Assembly: GCF_010669285.1 (NCBI RefSeq)
Contig: NZ_CP048711.1
Span: 2,418,001-2,482,000 of the forward strand
Direction of reading: 5' to 3'
Origin: Kineobactrum salinum
GTDB lineage: Bacteria; Pseudomonadota; Gammaproteobacteria; Pseudomonadales; Halieaceae
Length of the DNA: 64,000 nucleotides
Under the pieces are notes generated by a model. That model made no database searches. It was not told the origin of the DNA and worked only from the letters and a program-made list of their open reading frames with translations. Shown one piece after another: positions 54,760-63,408 of this stretch. The position numbers were made by a program, and so were the translations under genes. Numbering within the stretch: position 1 is the stretch's first letter; each line of letters opens with the position of its first letter.

Positions 54760-55511
54760 CAGTCGGGGTCGACCCCGGCCTGGGCCCGCCGCTGGATGAA
54801 ACGGCCGAAGAACACCCCGATTTCAAACAGGATCCACATGGGGATGGCCAGCAGGGCCTGGGAAATGATATCCGGCGGCGTCAGCAGCATGCCGAATACG
54901 AAACAGCCGACGATGATGTAGGGGCGTTTTTTGGCCAGATCCTCCGGTGTGGTGATGCCCGCCCAGATCATGATGACCGCGGCAATCGGGATTTCAAAGG
55001 CCACGCCGAATGCAAAAAACAGCTTCAGGACGAAATTCAGGTAGCTGTTGATATCCGTCATCATGGAGATATCTTCCGGTCCCACGCTGGTAAAGAACGC
55101 GAAAATCAGTGGGAAGACCACATAGTAGGCGAACGCAGCGCCGGCGTAGAACAGCAATACACTGGAGGCCAGCAGCGGGATCGCCAGGCGCTTCTCGTGG
55201 CGATACATGCCCGGTGCGATAAAACTCCATATCTGGTAGAGAATATACGGAATTGCGACAAAGATGGCCGCCACCAGAGTCAGCTTGAACGGTGTCAGGA
55301 ACGGTGACGCCACTTCGGTGGCGATCATCGTCGCGCCCGCGGGCAGCAGGGCCCGCAGTGGCTGGGAGACAAAGCTGTAGATCTCGTTGGAGAACGGGAA
55401 CAGGCAGATGAACACCACCAGAATCGCGAGCAGGGCACGCAGCAGGCGGTCGCGCAATTCGGTCAGGTGGGCGACCAGCGGCAGGGGCTGATCAACGGGG
55501 TCTTCGCTCAT
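54759..55511 (-). CDS. tatC: Sec-independent protein translocase TatC
   Basis: The receptor for twin-arginine signal peptides, six helices, 250 residues. The conserved N-terminal [17 protein letters not shown] and the first-loop SQPLRALLP...TEVASPF motif are present. The start overlaps the tatB stop (ATGA). Its 3' end overlaps the ABC exporter gene. Confidence 0.97.
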   Translation of the reverse strand: MSEDPVDQPLPLVAHLTELRDRLLRALLAILVVFICLFPFSNEIYSFVSQPLRALLPAGATMIATEVASPFLTPFKLTLVAAIFVAIPYILYQIWSFIAPGMYRHEKRLAIPLLASSVLLFYAGAAFAYYVVFPLIFAFFTSVGPEDISMMTDINSYLNFVLKLFFAFGVAFEIPIAAVIMIWAGITTPEDLAKKRPYIIVGCFVFGMLLTPPDIISQALLAIPMWILFEIGVFFGRFIQRRAQAGVDPD

Positions 55512-55912
55512 TGTGGCGGGGGTTCCTGCCCGGACTTTGTGGCGGGGGATTGCGGCTCCTGGGCTGCCGCGGTTTCCGCGGAAACCGGGTCGGGTTCGCC
55601 AGAGAGGGCGGCGTCGCTGGTGTCAGCGTCGGCCGTGGCGGTCTTGTCTTCGTACTCTATTGACTTGCGCAGGTCCTGTTCCATTTTACGGGCTCCCGCC
55701 TTCGCGTCCGCCCCGGTCTTGCGCAGTTCCTGCAGCACGGCATCGTTGTGCAGCTCCTGCTCCACCTCCCGCCGGACATCGTTGAAGCCGCGCTTGATCC
55801 GGTGCACCCAGGCGGCAACCGTGCGGATAGTGCCGGGCAGGCGTTCGGGCCCGATCACCAACAGGCTCACGATCCCGATGATGACGAGCTCGGTAAAGCC
55901 TATATCAAACAT
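55508..55912 (-). CDS. tatB: Twin-arginine translocase subunit TatB
   Basis: A 134-residue protein starting [30 protein letters not shown], the TatB transmembrane hairpin, followed by an amphipathic helix and an acidic, Ala/Glu-rich tail. It partners TatC in recognising folded export substrates. It lies 9 bases after tatA and overlaps tatC. Confidence 0.95.
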   Translation of the reverse strand: MFDIGFTELVIIGIVSLLVIGPERLPGTIRTVAAWVHRIKRGFNDVRREVEQELHNDAVLQELRKTGADAKAGARKMEQDLRKSIEYEDKTATADADTSDAALSGEPDPVSAETAAAQEPQSPATKSGQEPPPQ

Positions 55913-55921
55913 GGGCGCGGC

Positions 55922-56146
55922 TCAGGGCTTGCCGTTGTCTTCGCCAGGTGTGGAAGCTGGAGATGTGTCGTCCTCCGCCTCAGGCTTTTTCGCTACCTCG
56001 TCATCGTCCTGCATGCTCTTGCGAAAACCCTTGATGGCACTGCCCAGGTCACCGCCCAGGGTGCGCAGGCGCTTGGTGCCGAACAACATGACAACGATTG
56101 CCAGAATAATCAGCAATTGCCAGATACTAATGCCGCCGAGTCCCAT
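55922..56146 (-). CDS. tatA: Twin-arginine translocase subunit TatA
   Basis: A 74-residue pore-forming subunit: [31 protein letters not shown] (TM helix and FGTKRL hinge), then an amphipathic helix and a short acidic tail. It is encoded 31 bases after hisE in the same direction. Confidence 0.95.
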   Translation of the reverse strand: MGLGGISIWQLLIILAIVVMLFGTKRLRTLGGDLGSAIKGFRKSMQDDDEVAKKPEAEDDTSPASTPGEDNGKP

Positions 56147-56177
56147 GTCTGTCTCCGTAATTCATGAATGGTTTGAG

Positions 56178-56531
56178 TCAATGTCCTCCCGCAGGTTCAC
56201 TGCGGGCGTTCTTTTCTTCCAGCCCGGACAGGCCCAGACGCTGCTGCAGGCAGGCCAGTACGGCCGCCGCGTCGCAATCCAGGTGCGACAGCATCACCAG
56301 GGTGTGGAACCAGAGGTCGGCGACCTCTCCCACCAGCGCCTCGCGGCCGCCATCACTGCCTTCGCCGGCGGCGTCCTTGGCGGCAAGGATGACCTCGGTC
56401 GCCTCTTCGCCGACTTTCTCCAGGATCTTGTTCAGGCCCTTGTGGTGGAGGCTGGCGACATAGGAACTGGCGGGGTCGGCCTGGCGGCGCTGGGCCAGTA
56501 TCTGGTCCAGTTGTTGCAGGACATCGTTCAT
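56178..56531 (-). CDS. hisE: Phosphoribosyl-ATP pyrophosphatase
   Basis: The second step of histidine synthesis. The 117-residue all-alpha MazG-like protein has [29 protein letters not shown] and the [14 protein letters not shown] metal-binding segment. The start ATG overlaps the hisI stop (ATGA). hisI and hisE are separate genes here, as in pseudomonads, and are located in the tat cluster rather than with hisBHAF. Confidence 0.96.
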   Translation of the reverse strand: MNDVLQQLDQILAQRRQADPASSYVASLHHKGLNKILEKVGEEATEVILAAKDAAGEGSDGGREALVGEVADLWFHTLVMLSHLDCDAAAVLACLQQRLGLSGLEEKNARSEPAGGH

Positions 56532-56944
56532 GGCTGCTTTCCGTAAATATCCTCTGGACTGCGCAGGATTTCATCCGTTACCTCCCAGCCCTGCTCCTGC
56601 CAGCGCTGGTAAAAGCAGCGGCGGCGGCCGGTGTGACAGGCGATGCCGCCCTGCTGTTCGACCAGCAGCAGCACCGTATCGGCATCACAGTCCAGCCGCA
56701 ACTCCTTCAACAGTTGCACGTTGCCGGAACTCTCGCCCTTGCGCCACAGCGCCTGGCGGGAGCGCGACCAGTATACGGCCCGACCCTCGTTGACAGTCAG
56801 GGCCAGCGCCTCGGCATTCATCCAGGCGAGCATCAGGACCTCGCCGCTGCGCCAGTCCTGCGCAATGGCCGGTATCAGTCCCTGCTCATTCCAGGCTATG
56901 GTACTGCTGGTGGCCGGGTCGTGTTGCATTGTCGTGGTATCCAT
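56528..56944 (-). CDS. hisI: Phosphoribosyl-AMP cyclohydrolase
   Basis: The third step of histidine synthesis, a Zn-dependent hydrolase. The 138-residue protein contains [10 protein letters not shown], the [18 protein letters not shown] motif, the metal-binding DCDADTVL, and zinc-ligand Cys residues in [11 protein letters not shown]. It is followed, with overlapping codons, by hisE. Confidence 0.96.
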   Translation of the reverse strand: MDTTTMQHDPATSSTIAWNEQGLIPAIAQDWRSGEVLMLAWMNAEALALTVNEGRAVYWSRSRQALWRKGESSGNVQLLKELRLDCDADTVLLLVEQQGGIACHTGRRRCFYQRWQEQGWEVTDEILRSPEDIYGKQP

Positions 56945-56981
56945 GGGCGCGCATTATGGCACAGGGTGTGCGGGGGGCACA

Positions 56982-58648
56982 TCAGGGATCGCTGCGGCGG
57001 GGCCACAGCAGCGCCACTGCGGCCGCGGCCAGGACCCAGCTGACGGCCGGTAGGTTCAGCAGCTGGCCGGCTCCGCCGGGCAGCGCCAGTACCAGCGCCA
57101 GCAGTCCCGCCACACCTGCCAGCACATGCCGCTTGCGCAATCGCTGCTGCGCCAGTAATTGCCGTTCCAGCAGGCGGGTGCGCTGCTGCAGCTGGCGGGT
57201 CTGCGGATCGGGGCTGCGCGCGTGCTGCAGGCTCTCCAGTACCGCGTCCGGCAGTTGCGGCAGTTGCTCCAGCCAAGAAGGTAGCTGCCGCTGCAGGCGT
57301 CGCAGCACGGCCTGGGGCGAATAGCGTTCCTGCAACCAGCGCTCCAGGTAGGGCTGGGCGGTATCCCACAGGTTCAGCTGCGGGTAGAGCTGGCGCCCCA
57401 GGCCCTCAATATTGAGCAGGGTCTTCTGCAGTAGCACCAGCGACGGCTGCACTTCCATGTCAAAGCGGCGGGCAGTGCTGAACAGGTAGATCAGCAGCTG
57501 GCCGAAGGAAATCTCGCTCAGGGGCCGTTCGAACACAGGCTCGCAGACAGCGCGCATCGCGGATTCGAAATCCTGTACCCGGGTCTCTGCCGGCACCCAG
57601 CCGCACTCCACGTGCAGTTCCGCCACTTCCCGGTAATCGCGCCGGAACACGGCGAGCAGATTGCGTGCCAGATAGTACTGGTCGGAATCACTCAGGCTGC
57701 CGACAATCGCGCAGTCCACCGCTATATAGCCGGGATTGGCCGGTTCGGTGGCATCCACAAAAATATTGCCTGGGTGCATGTCGGCGTGAAAAAAGTTGTC
57801 GCGAAAGACCTGGGTAAAGAAGATTTCCACGCCGCGTTCGGCCAGCAGTTCGAGGTCGGTGCCGTGCGCCCGCAGGGTCTCCAGATCAGTGACCGGAATA
57901 CCGGATATCCTCTCGGTGACCATCACGTTGCGCCGGGTGAAGTCCCAGTGCACCAGGGGCACATGCACCAGCTGACTGCCCTCGAAATTGCGCCGCAGCT
58001 GGGAGGCGTTGGCGGCCTCCCGGCGTAGGTCCAGCTCGTCGAGGATGGTGAGTTCATAGTCCGCCACCACCTCCACCGGCCGCAGCCGGCGGCCGTCCGG
58101 GAAATAGCGCCGCACCAGGCGGGCCAGGAGGTACAGCAGGGCGAGATCCTGGCGGATCACCCGCTCGATATCCGGGCGCAGCACCTTGACCACAACCTGT
58201 TCGCCACTGTGCAGCACCGCGCCATGCACCTGTGCCACTGAGGCCGATGCCATCGGCTGCAGGTCGAACTGCGCGAACAGGGTGCTGACCGGCTGCTCCA
58301 GCGCGGTCTCGACCAGTGCCACTGCCACCTTTTCATCGAACGGCGGCACCTTGTCCTGCAGCCGGGCCAATTCATCGACGATATCGGGGGCAGCAGGTCG
58401 CGCCGGGTCGACAACAGCTGGCCGAACTTGATGAATACCGGGCCCAGTTCTTCCATGCAGCGCCGCAGGCGCTCACCGCGGCTGGCCTCAGGATTGCCCC
58501 GACCCGGAAGCCGGCACGACAGCTGCAGGAATACACGGGGCAGCAGCGGCAGCCGCTCGGCGTCGATGAATTCCTGCAGGCGGTAGCGCCGTGCCAGGCG
58601 CAGTATGCGGACCAGGCGCCGGCTGCGGGGAAAAAGGCCAGGCTTCAT
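56982..58648 (-). CDS. ubiB: Ubiquinone biosynthesis kinase-like protein UbiB, frameshifted
   Basis: An atypical ABC1/ADCK ATPase needed for coenzyme Q synthesis. The N-terminal part (58648 to about 58390) has the KxGQ motif in [17 protein letters not shown]. The rest lies in another frame from about 58390, continues [21 protein letters not shown] and the kinase-like DMHPGN loop, and ends with C-terminal membrane helices. The break is at the run of five G at 58386-58390 (plus strand). One more base joins LLPP to [10 protein letters not shown] and gives a normal protein of about 555 residues. The ATG overlaps the ubiJ stop. Probably an assembly error rather than a pseudogene. Confidence 0.9.
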
Positions 58649-59286
58649 GGGCGGCCCTGGGTCATGCGCTTGCGCAGCCGCGCGAGCCGCAGTTGCAGCC
58701 GGTCTACCCGTTGTTCCAGGGTCTGCACACTGTGGTAGAAGTCTTCAACTTCCAGCCGCGGCGGGCTCAGCCTGGCCTCCTCGTGAATGAACTCGTCCAG
58801 TTGGCGCAGCAGACTGCGATTGATCTCGCCGCTGGTGGCATAGCCTGCCCGCAACAGTTGCGCCAGCTGGTGTCCGGCGACATCGCCCAGCACCTCCACC
58901 AGCGGCGCTTCCCAGTCCAGTTCCAGGCCACTGAGGATCTGCTGCAAGCGGATCAGCGGCCCGCTGTCACCCTGCAGCGACAAGCGGCCGTTGATCAGGG
59001 TGGCAGCCGGGTCGGCGGAGCCGGCCAGTTCAGCGAAGTCCGAAGCGCTGCCGCTGACCCGGGTGGTCACCGGGCCGTCATGGTGGCCCGATAGCCGCAC
59101 ACAATCCTGGCCGGGTTGCAGATAGATCTGCAGGGAGGGAGCCGTAAACTCGAGCGCGAAGCAGTGGCCGGCCAGGGTCGCCAGTTCGCGCTGGGCCGCT
59201 GGGTCCAGGGCCAGCGCACGGTTGAAACCAGCCTCCAGTGCCGCCAATGCCCCGGTGCGCAGGGTCGGGTCCACCGTGGCCGCCAT
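58645..59286 (-). CDS. ubiJ: Ubiquinone biosynthesis accessory factor UbiJ
   Basis: A 213-residue lipid-binding SCP2-like protein that organises the aerobic coenzyme Q complex. The N-terminal SCP2 domain (about residues 10-115, [16 protein letters not shown]) is followed by a helical/coiled-coil C-terminus ([22 protein letters not shown]). The ATG at 59286 is one base after the ubiE stop; upstream codons in the same frame are inside ubiE. It overlaps the ubiB start. Confidence 0.9.
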   Translation of the reverse strand: MAATVDPTLRTGALAALEAGFNRALALDPAAQRELATLAGHCFALEFTAPSLQIYLQPGQDCVRLSGHHDGPVTTRVSGSASDFAELAGSADPAATLINGRLSLQGDSGPLIRLQQILSGLELDWEAPLVEVLGDVAGHQLAQLLRAGYATSGEINRSLLRQLDEFIHEEARLSPPRLEVEDFYHSVQTLEQRVDRLQLRLARLRKRMTQGRP

Positions 59287-59287
59287 G

Positions 59288-60037
59288 TCAGGCCTTGATG
59301 CCCCGGTGCAGCGCGACAATGCCCCCTGTCAGGTTGTGGTACTCGCAATTGACAAAGCCGGCGTCCTCCAGCATTTCCTGCAGCGTTTCCTGGTCCGGGT
59401 GCATGCGGATGGATTCGGCCAGGTAGCGGTAGCTCTCGCTGTCCCCGGCGACCAGCTTGCCCATCAGTGGCAGCACCCGGAAGGAATACTTGTCGTAGGC
59501 CTTGCCCAGCAGCTCATTGCGGGGTTTGGAAAACTCCAGCACCAGCAGCCGGCCGCCTGGTTTCAGCACCCGCAGCATGGAGCGCAGCGCCACTTCCTTG
59601 TCGGTGACATTGCGCAGACCGAAGGCGATGCTGACACAGTCGAAGCTGTCGTCCGGGAAGGGCAGATACTGCGCATCGGCCTGGACGTACTCCAGGTTGC
59701 CCTGGAAGCCGTGGTCGATCAACTTGTCGCGGCCAACCCGCAACATGGACTCGTTGATATCGGCCAGTACCACCCGCCCCTGGCTGCCGACGATCCCGGC
59801 GAAGCGGGCCGCCAGGTCACCGGTGCCCCCGGCGATGTCCAGTACCGCATGGCCCGGACGTACGGCGCTCAGTTCCACGGTGAAGCGCTTCCACAACCGA
59901 TGGACACCGCCCGACATCAGATCATTCATCAGGTCATAGCGGGCCGCCACCGAGTGGAACACGCCCGCCACCAGGCCCGCCTTGGCGTCTTCATCGACTT
60001 CCCGGTATCCAAAATGGGTGCTGCGCTTGTCGCTCAT
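59288..60037 (-). CDS. ubiE: Ubiquinone/menaquinone methyltransferase UbiE
   Basis: A SAM-dependent C-methyltransferase of the ubiquinone (and menaquinone, if present) pathway. The 249-residue protein has the UbiE signatures [17 protein letters not shown] and [11 protein letters not shown] (SAM site), and [17 protein letters not shown]. The ATG at 60037 is preceded by AAGGAA; further upstream codons are rejected. First of the ubiE-ubiJ-ubiB run, 57 bases after the DUF971 gene. Confidence 0.97.
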   Translation of the reverse strand: MSDKRSTHFGYREVDEDAKAGLVAGVFHSVAARYDLMNDLMSGGVHRLWKRFTVELSAVRPGHAVLDIAGGTGDLAARFAGIVGSQGRVVLADINESMLRVGRDKLIDHGFQGNLEYVQADAQYLPFPDDSFDCVSIAFGLRNVTDKEVALRSMLRVLKPGGRLLVLEFSKPRNELLGKAYDKYSFRVLPLMGKLVAGDSESYRYLAESIRMHPDQETLQEMLEDAGFVNCEYHNLTGGIVALHRGIKA

Positions 60038-60093
60038 GCGGCCTGTTCCTTGTAGCAGTTGACCGCCCATTGTAGCGCGATGAGGGGCCCCGG

Positions 60094-60486
60094 TCAGGGC
60101 TGGAATTTGACAACCTGCAGCTGCGGGTCGCGGCTGGCACCGGCAGCGTCCATGCGCTGCAGGTAGTGCTGCCACCACTGTTGCTGGTTTTTGCACAGCT
60201 GGTACAGGTAGTCCCAGGAATAGAGGCCCGTATCGTGACCGTCGTCGAAGCTCAGCTGCAGGGCGTAGTGTCCCACCGGTTTGATCGCGGTGATCGCCAC
60301 ACCCTGCTTGCCTGTTTGCAACACTTCCTGACCTGGGCCGTGGCCCTTGACCTCGGCCGAGGGCGAGTACACCCGCAGGTATTCGCAGCCCAGCCGATAG
60401 CGTTCGCTGTCATCATAGACCAACTCCAGCTCCTTCGACCTGCGGTGCAGATGAATGCCGGTGGGACGTTTGCCGGTTGCGCTCAT
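60094..60486 (-). CDS. DUF971 (GBBH-like N-terminal) protein
   Basis: A 130-residue protein consisting of a DUF971 domain ([40 protein letters not shown], later [14 protein letters not shown]). In eukaryotic gamma-butyrobetaine hydroxylase this fold binds zinc, but the bacterial stand-alone form is uncharacterised. It consistently lies between hslU and ubiE in related genomes, as here. Start ATG at 60486, 16 bases after hslU. Confidence 0.85.
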   Translation of the reverse strand: MSATGKRPTGIHLHRRSKELELVYDDSERYRLGCEYLRVYSPSAEVKGHGPGQEVLQTGKQGVAITAIKPVGHYALQLSFDDGHDTGLYSWDYLYQLCKNQQQWWQHYLQRMDAAGASRDPQLQVVKFQP

Positions 60487-60502
60487 GACCGCTGGCTCTC
60501 CG

Positions 60503-61834
60503 CTACAGGATGAAGCGCGACAGGTCGTCGTCGTCGCTCAGGGCCTGCAACTGCCGGTCTACATAGGCCGCATCGACCTGCAGGGTCTGGTTTTGCAGAC
60601 TTGCGTCAGCGGCCGCGAAGGAAGCATCCTCCAGCAGGCGTTCCATCACCGTGTGCAGGCGCCGGGCGCCTATGTTCTCGGTCCTTTCGTTGACCTGCCA
60701 GGCCGTTTCGGCAATGCGGCGCAGTCCCTCGGGGGTGAAGTCCACGCGCAGACCCTCGGTGGCCAACAGCGCCTGGTATTGTTCGGTCAGGGAGGCATCC
60801 GGCTCGGTCAGGATGCGTTCGAAATCCTCTGGTGTGAGGGCATCCAGTTCCACCCGGATGGGCAGTCGCCCCTGCAATTCGGGAATCAGGTCCGAAGGCT
60901 TGGCCAGGTGGAATGCGCCAGAGGCAATGAACAGGATATGGTCGGTCTTGAGCGTGCCGTGCTTGGTAGTGACCGCAGAGCCTTCGATCAGTGGCAGCAG
61001 ATCGCGTTGTACGCCCTCGCGGGAGACATCGGCGCCGGCTCCCTCGCTGCGCTTGGCGACCTTGTCCAGCTCATCGATGAAGACGATGCCGTTTTGTTCG
61101 GCCTCGTGGATTGCCTTCTGCTTGAGTTCCTCTTCATTGACCAGCTTGGCGGCCTCTTCGTCGCGCAGGGCCCGCAGCGCGGCTTTCACCGGCATGCGGC
61201 GGGTCTTGTGCTGTTGCCGCGACAGGTTGGAGAACATGCTCTGCAGCTGGTTGGTCATCTCCTCCATGCCGGGCGGGGCCATGATCTCCACCCCGGGAGC
61301 GACACTGCTCAGCTCGACGTCCACCTCCTTGTCATCCAGGTCTCCCTCCCGCAGTTTCTTGCGCAGCAGCTGGCGGGTATTGCCCGCAGTGCTCTCGCCG
61401 TCTCCTCCACTGGAGCGGGCCGGGGGTAGCAGGATATCCAGCAGACGCTCTTCGGCGGCCTCCTCGGCGCGAAAGCGGACCCGCTCCATCTCCTGCTCGC
61501 GGTACAGCTTCACCGCCACATCCGCCAGCTCGCGGATGATCGATTCCACATCGCGGCCGACATAGCCCACCTCGGTGAACTTGGTGGCCTCGACCTTGAC
61601 AAAAGGCGCATTCGCCAGCTTCGCCAGGCGCCGCGCAATCTCGGTCTTGCCGACCCCGGTCGGGCCTATCATCAGGATGTTCTTGGGCGTGATTTCAGCC
61701 CGCAGCGACTCGGACAGTTGCATCCGGCGCCAGCGGTTGCGCAGCGCGATGGCCACCGCGCGCTTGGCATCCTGTTGCCCGATAATGTGTTTGTCCAGCT
61801 CGTGGACGATCTCGCGGGGAGTCATGTTGGACAT
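60503..61834 (-). CDS. hslU: ATP-dependent protease ATPase subunit HslU
   Basis: The AAA+ unfoldase of the HslUV protease. The 443-residue protein starts [20 protein letters not shown] and has Walker [16 protein letters not shown], the pore loop GYVGRD, the intermediate I domain (about residues 110-240), Walker [13 protein letters not shown], and a C-terminal end DLSRFIL that docks into HslV. It follows hslV by 9 bases. Confidence 0.98.
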   Translation of the reverse strand: MSNMTPREIVHELDKHIIGQQDAKRAVAIALRNRWRRMQLSESLRAEITPKNILMIGPTGVGKTEIARRLAKLANAPFVKVEATKFTEVGYVGRDVESIIRELADVAVKLYREQEMERVRFRAEEAAEERLLDILLPPARSSGGDGESTAGNTRQLLRKKLREGDLDDKEVDVELSSVAPGVEIMAPPGMEEMTNQLQSMFSNLSRQQHKTRRMPVKAALRALRDEEAAKLVNEEELKQKAIHEAEQNGIVFIDELDKVAKRSEGAGADVSREGVQRDLLPLIEGSAVTTKHGTLKTDHILFIASGAFHLAKPSDLIPELQGRLPIRVELDALTPEDFERILTEPDASLTEQYQALLATEGLRVDFTPEGLRRIAETAWQVNERTENIGARRLHTVMERLLEDASFAAADASLQNQTLQVDAAYVDRQLQALSDDDDLSRFIL

Positions 61835-61843
61835 GCAGGCAGC

Positions 61844-62383
61844 CTAATAGTCTAGTTGTTCGATGGTCTGGTTGTGATTGGTATAGATGCAGATGTCGCC
61901 AGCTATGTTCAGTCCACGGGTCACGATCTCGCGGGCGGACAGTTCGGTATTGTCCAGCAGCGCGCGGGCAGCGGCCTGGGCGAAGGGGCCGCCGGAACCT
62001 ATCGCGATCATGTTGTCCTCGGGTTCGATCACGTCGCCGTTGCCGGTAATGACCAGTGAGGTCTCCTTGTCCGCAACCGCGAGCAGCGCCTCCAGCTGGC
62101 GCAGCGCACGTTCGGTGCGCCAGGCCTTCGCCAGCTCCACCGCCGCCCGCACCAGGTTGCCCTGGTGCTTGTCCAGTTTGCCCTCGAACAGCTCGAACAG
62201 GGTAAAGGCGTCTGCGGTGCCACCGGCAAAGCCTGCCAGCACCTGATCCTTGTGCAGACGCCGGACCTTGCGGGCATTGCCCTTCATCACGGTGTTGCCC
62301 ATCGATACCTGGCCATCGCCGCCGATCACGACGCTGTTGCCACGGCGCACCGAGAGGATGGTTGTTCCTCTGAATTGTTCCAC
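61844..62383 (-). CDS. hslV: ATP-dependent protease subunit HslV
   Basis: The proteolytic core of the HslUV complex. The 179-residue protein has a short propeptide (MEQFRG) before the catalytic Thr of TTILSVRR. This is longer than in E. coli, where the Thr follows Met directly, so processing is expected. [26 protein letters not shown] is the family signature. The start is GTG at 62383 with AGGAG a few bases upstream. Heat-shock control is indicated by the promoter at 62406-62433. Confidence 0.96.
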   Translation of the reverse strand: MEQFRGTTILSVRRGNSVVIGGDGQVSMGNTVMKGNARKVRRLHKDQVLAGFAGGTADAFTLFELFEGKLDKHQGNLVRAAVELAKAWRTERALRQLEALLAVADKETSLVITGNGDVIEPEDNMIAIGSGGPFAQAAARALLDNTELSAREIVTRGLNIAGDICIYTNHNQTIEQLDY

Positions 62384-62405
62384 ATCAATCTCCTGTAAAT
62401 ACTGA

Positions 62406-62433
62406 ATATGGGGCGCCGGCGACGGAATTCAAG
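62406..62433 (-). promoter_or_regulatory. Sigma-32 heat-shock promoter of hslVU
   Basis: On the minus strand, CTTGAA (62433-62428) and CCCCATAT (62413-62406) are separated by 14 bases, matching the sigma-32 consensus in both halves and spacing. It lies about 25 bases before the hslV start. Confidence 0.9.
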
Positions 62434-62485
62434 CGCCCGCAGCCGGCTGGTACTCCTTCAATATCAGATTGAAGGGTACCAGGGG

Positions 62486-62671
62486 GAATGGCACTTACTT
62501 TAACGATTGGGAGCCTATAATCCGGGCGCCACTTCCGGAGAGTACTTTCGAGACACGCCGTAGACCCATCCATGGGGGCTCGGTTGCCGCATCCATGCGG
62601 CAAACGGTCTCGAAAGTACTCTCCAGAAGTGGCGCCCTCACACCGAAGCAGACCTAAAGTAAGTGCCATTC
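62486..62671 (+). repeat. Palindromic element copy 4 with an extra outer arm pair
   Basis: The core (62555-62606, 52 nt, same orientation as copy 2) is enclosed by 31-base arms (62524-62554 and 62607-62637, one mismatch). These are in turn enclosed by a perfect 17-bp outer pair (62486-62502 and 62655-62671). The bases between inner and outer arms (21 and 17) are unrelated to each other. Inner arm ends again read AGAC/GTCT; all other arm sequence is specific to this copy. It sits upstream of the hslV promoter. Confidence 0.9.
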
Positions 62672-62674
62672 GCA

Positions 62675-62841
62675 CTAGTACTGCAACCCGGAAATATTGA
62701 AACATGAAAGCGCGTCTTCGCACCCACGGCGGCGTTGCAATCCTTGCAAAGGCAACCAGCCTTAGCGGCGGCTTGCGCCTTGCCATGGGTGCGAATCCAT
62801 CACTTTCATTTTGTTCCACTAGTTCCGGGTTGCAGTACTAG
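62675..62841. repeat. Second-type palindrome at the 3' end of the SPOR gene
   Basis: Perfect 19-bp ends (CTAGTACTGCAACCCGGAA at 62675-62693 and its complement at 62823-62841) enclose further imperfect inverted segments (ATGAAAG/CTTTCAT and TTCGCACCCA/TGGGTGCGAA). A central part has hairpins around TTGCAATCCTTGCAA and AAGGC...GCCTT. It is unrelated to the 52-nt core family. The right end overlaps the SPOR-protein stop codon (62838-62840). Size and nested symmetry suggest a non-autonomous mobile or MITE-like element; no transposase is nearby. Confidence 0.75.
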
Positions 62842-63407
62842 GGACGGTCGCGTTTCAACAATAGGGTGTCGATATCCTGGGCCGCGGTCAGGCCGCGGGC
62901 CCTGCTCATATGGGCGTGGGTCTGGTACGGGCCCAGGTAGACCCGGAACCAGCGGCCGTTGTCGCTGGCGGTTTCTTCCACCCGCGGCTCCAGCCCCAGC
63001 AGCAGCAACTCGGCCCGGCGCCGGTCGGCGTCCTCGCGCTGACGAAAAGAGCCTGCCTGCAGCAGATAGGTTTGGCCCTGCGCGGCGGTGGTGCTGCGTG
63101 GTTGTGCCACCTCCGCCGGCTCGACATCGATCGCCAGGGTCTGTTCGGGCAGCGAGGTATAAAAGGTGAAGTCCGGTTTGGGGGCTGCCTTGGGGTCGGT
63201 GGCTGCAGCCTCATTCCCCGTCGGGCCCCGGTCCAGAGCTGCGGGCAGGGTGCCCAGGTATAGCAGCAGACTGGCGAATACGCCGCTGAACACGCCGGCG
63301 AGATACCAGCGCCAGGGGCGGCTGCGCGCTGGCGCTGTTGTCCGGCGGGCGGCCTGGGGTCGCTTGCGGGTGCCGCCGCGGCCATTCTTGGCGTAGTCGC
63401 GGGCCAT
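62838..63407 (-). CDS. SPOR-domain protein, FtsN-like
   Basis: A 189-residue bitopic membrane protein: a short basic cytosolic part (MARDYAKNGRGGTRKR), one helix (about residues 33-53), a Pro/Ala-rich periplasmic linker, and a C-terminal SPOR domain (TYLLQAGSFRQREDADRRRAELLLLG...GRWFRVYLGPYQTHAHM) that binds denuded peptidoglycan at the septum. Position between argS and hslV is that of FtsN in pseudomonads. The ATG at 63407 is one base after the argS stop. The stop codon lies in the arm of a palindromic element. Confidence 0.9.
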   Translation of the reverse strand: MARDYAKNGRGGTRKRPQAARRTTAPARSRPWRWYLAGVFSGVFASLLLYLGTLPAALDRGPTGNEAAATDPKAAPKPDFTFYTSLPEQTLAIDVEPAEVAQPRSTTAAQGQTYLLQAGSFRQREDADRRRAELLLLGLEPRVEETASDNGRWFRVYLGPYQTHAHMSRARGLTAAQDIDTLLLKRDRP

Positions 63408-63408
63408 G

